A DNA stretch of 5,025 bases from Clostridia bacterium (GTDB taxonomy: Bacteria; Bacillota_A; Clostridia; Oscillospirales; CAG-272), in the NCBI GenBank assembly GCA_017468115.1, contig JAFUJS010000030.1, positions 1 through 5,025 on the forward strand, written 5' to 3'. The translations under genes were made by a program, and so were the position numbers. Position 1 is the stretch's first letter. Each line of letters begins with the position of its first letter. The notes under the pieces are model-generated. The model did not search any database and was not told the DNA's origin. It was given only the letters and a program-made list of their open reading frames with translations. Below, piece by piece: positions 4,927 to 5,025 of the stretch.

Positions 4927-4955
4927 TTGACATTTTATGCCTTGTATGTTAAAAT
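4927..4955 (+). promoter_or_regulatory. Consensus-like promoter reading out of the window
   Basis: TTGACA (4927-4932), 17-bp spacer, TAAAAT (4950-4955), starting four bases after the lipoprotein stop. It presumably serves a gene beyond the right edge. With no intrinsic terminator in the 100 bp after the lipoprotein, read-through could add to this transcription. Confidence 0.65.
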
Positions 4956-4978
4956 AGAGCAAATTATTATTAAAAAGG

Positions 4979-5008
4979 TTGACAAGACTATATAATGAAT
5001 GAGATAAT
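4979..5008 (+). promoter_or_regulatory. Second possible outward promoter
   Basis: TTGACA (4979-4984), 18-bp spacer, GATAAT (5003-5008). A perfect TATAAT at 4991-4996 also lies here, but it is only 6 bp after this -35 and has no other partner. The stretch ends in three ACAG units (5014-5025) at the window edge. No coding start is visible before the end. Confidence 0.45.
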
Positions 5009-5025
5009 CTTTTACAGACAGACAG

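Noticed and set aside
4979..4996. TTGACA and TATAAT as a single promoter
   Set aside because: The spacer is only 6 bp, far too short; GATAAT at 5003-5008 is the better partner for this -35.

Overview
The window looks like chromosomal DNA of an anaerobic Firmicute of the Clostridia type, probably host- or gut-associated. The reasons are strong AGGAGG-type ribosome sites, sigma-A-like promoters, intrinsic terminators with clean U-runs, a DUF1294 membrane protein, and a lipoprotein that joins InlB-type repeats to a CotH kinase domain. I cannot name the genus from the sequence.

Layout. Positions 1-39 are the 3' half of a tRNA, best read as tRNA-Asn, followed by its terminator. Positions 84-234 hold one copy of a ~150 bp repeat made of small hairpins, and an unexplained non-coding spacer follows. 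A small soluble-protein gene (447-968, probably SF0329 family) has its own promoter and terminator, and a second copy of the repeat (1021-1169) lies just downstream. That copy abuts the broken remnant of a mini-gene (1174-1233). Three tandem intact genes follow, each encoding a 25-26 residue peptide with no charged side chains. Four more small genes complete an apparent operon that ends at the terminator at 2683-2722: two W/Y-rich proteins of 69 and 60 aa, DUF1294, and a two-helix membrane protein. The rest is one large lipoprotein gene (2787-4922), then two promoter-like sequences that point out of the window.

How the parts relate. The most interesting structure is regulatory. A 13-bp palindrome GACA-N5-TGTC occurs upstream of the SF0329-like gene, of peptide gene A and of peptide gene B. 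In all three cases exactly 24 bp separate it from a -10 hexamer, and none of the three promoters has a recognisable -35 box. This is the geometry of a site for an activator bound at about -43, and it ties the isolated gene to the peptide operon as one small regulon. The regulator is not encoded here. The peptide genes look like tandem duplicates of a whole [operator - promoter - RBS - peptide] unit. They differ mainly at synonymous positions, so the peptides themselves appear to be selected. Their function is unknown; a secreted or membrane-active peptide, a signal, or a membrane-protein subunit all remain possible.

The CotH lipoprotein has its own promoter with a consensus-like -35 and is separated from the peptide operon by a strong terminator, so it is probably unrelated to that system.
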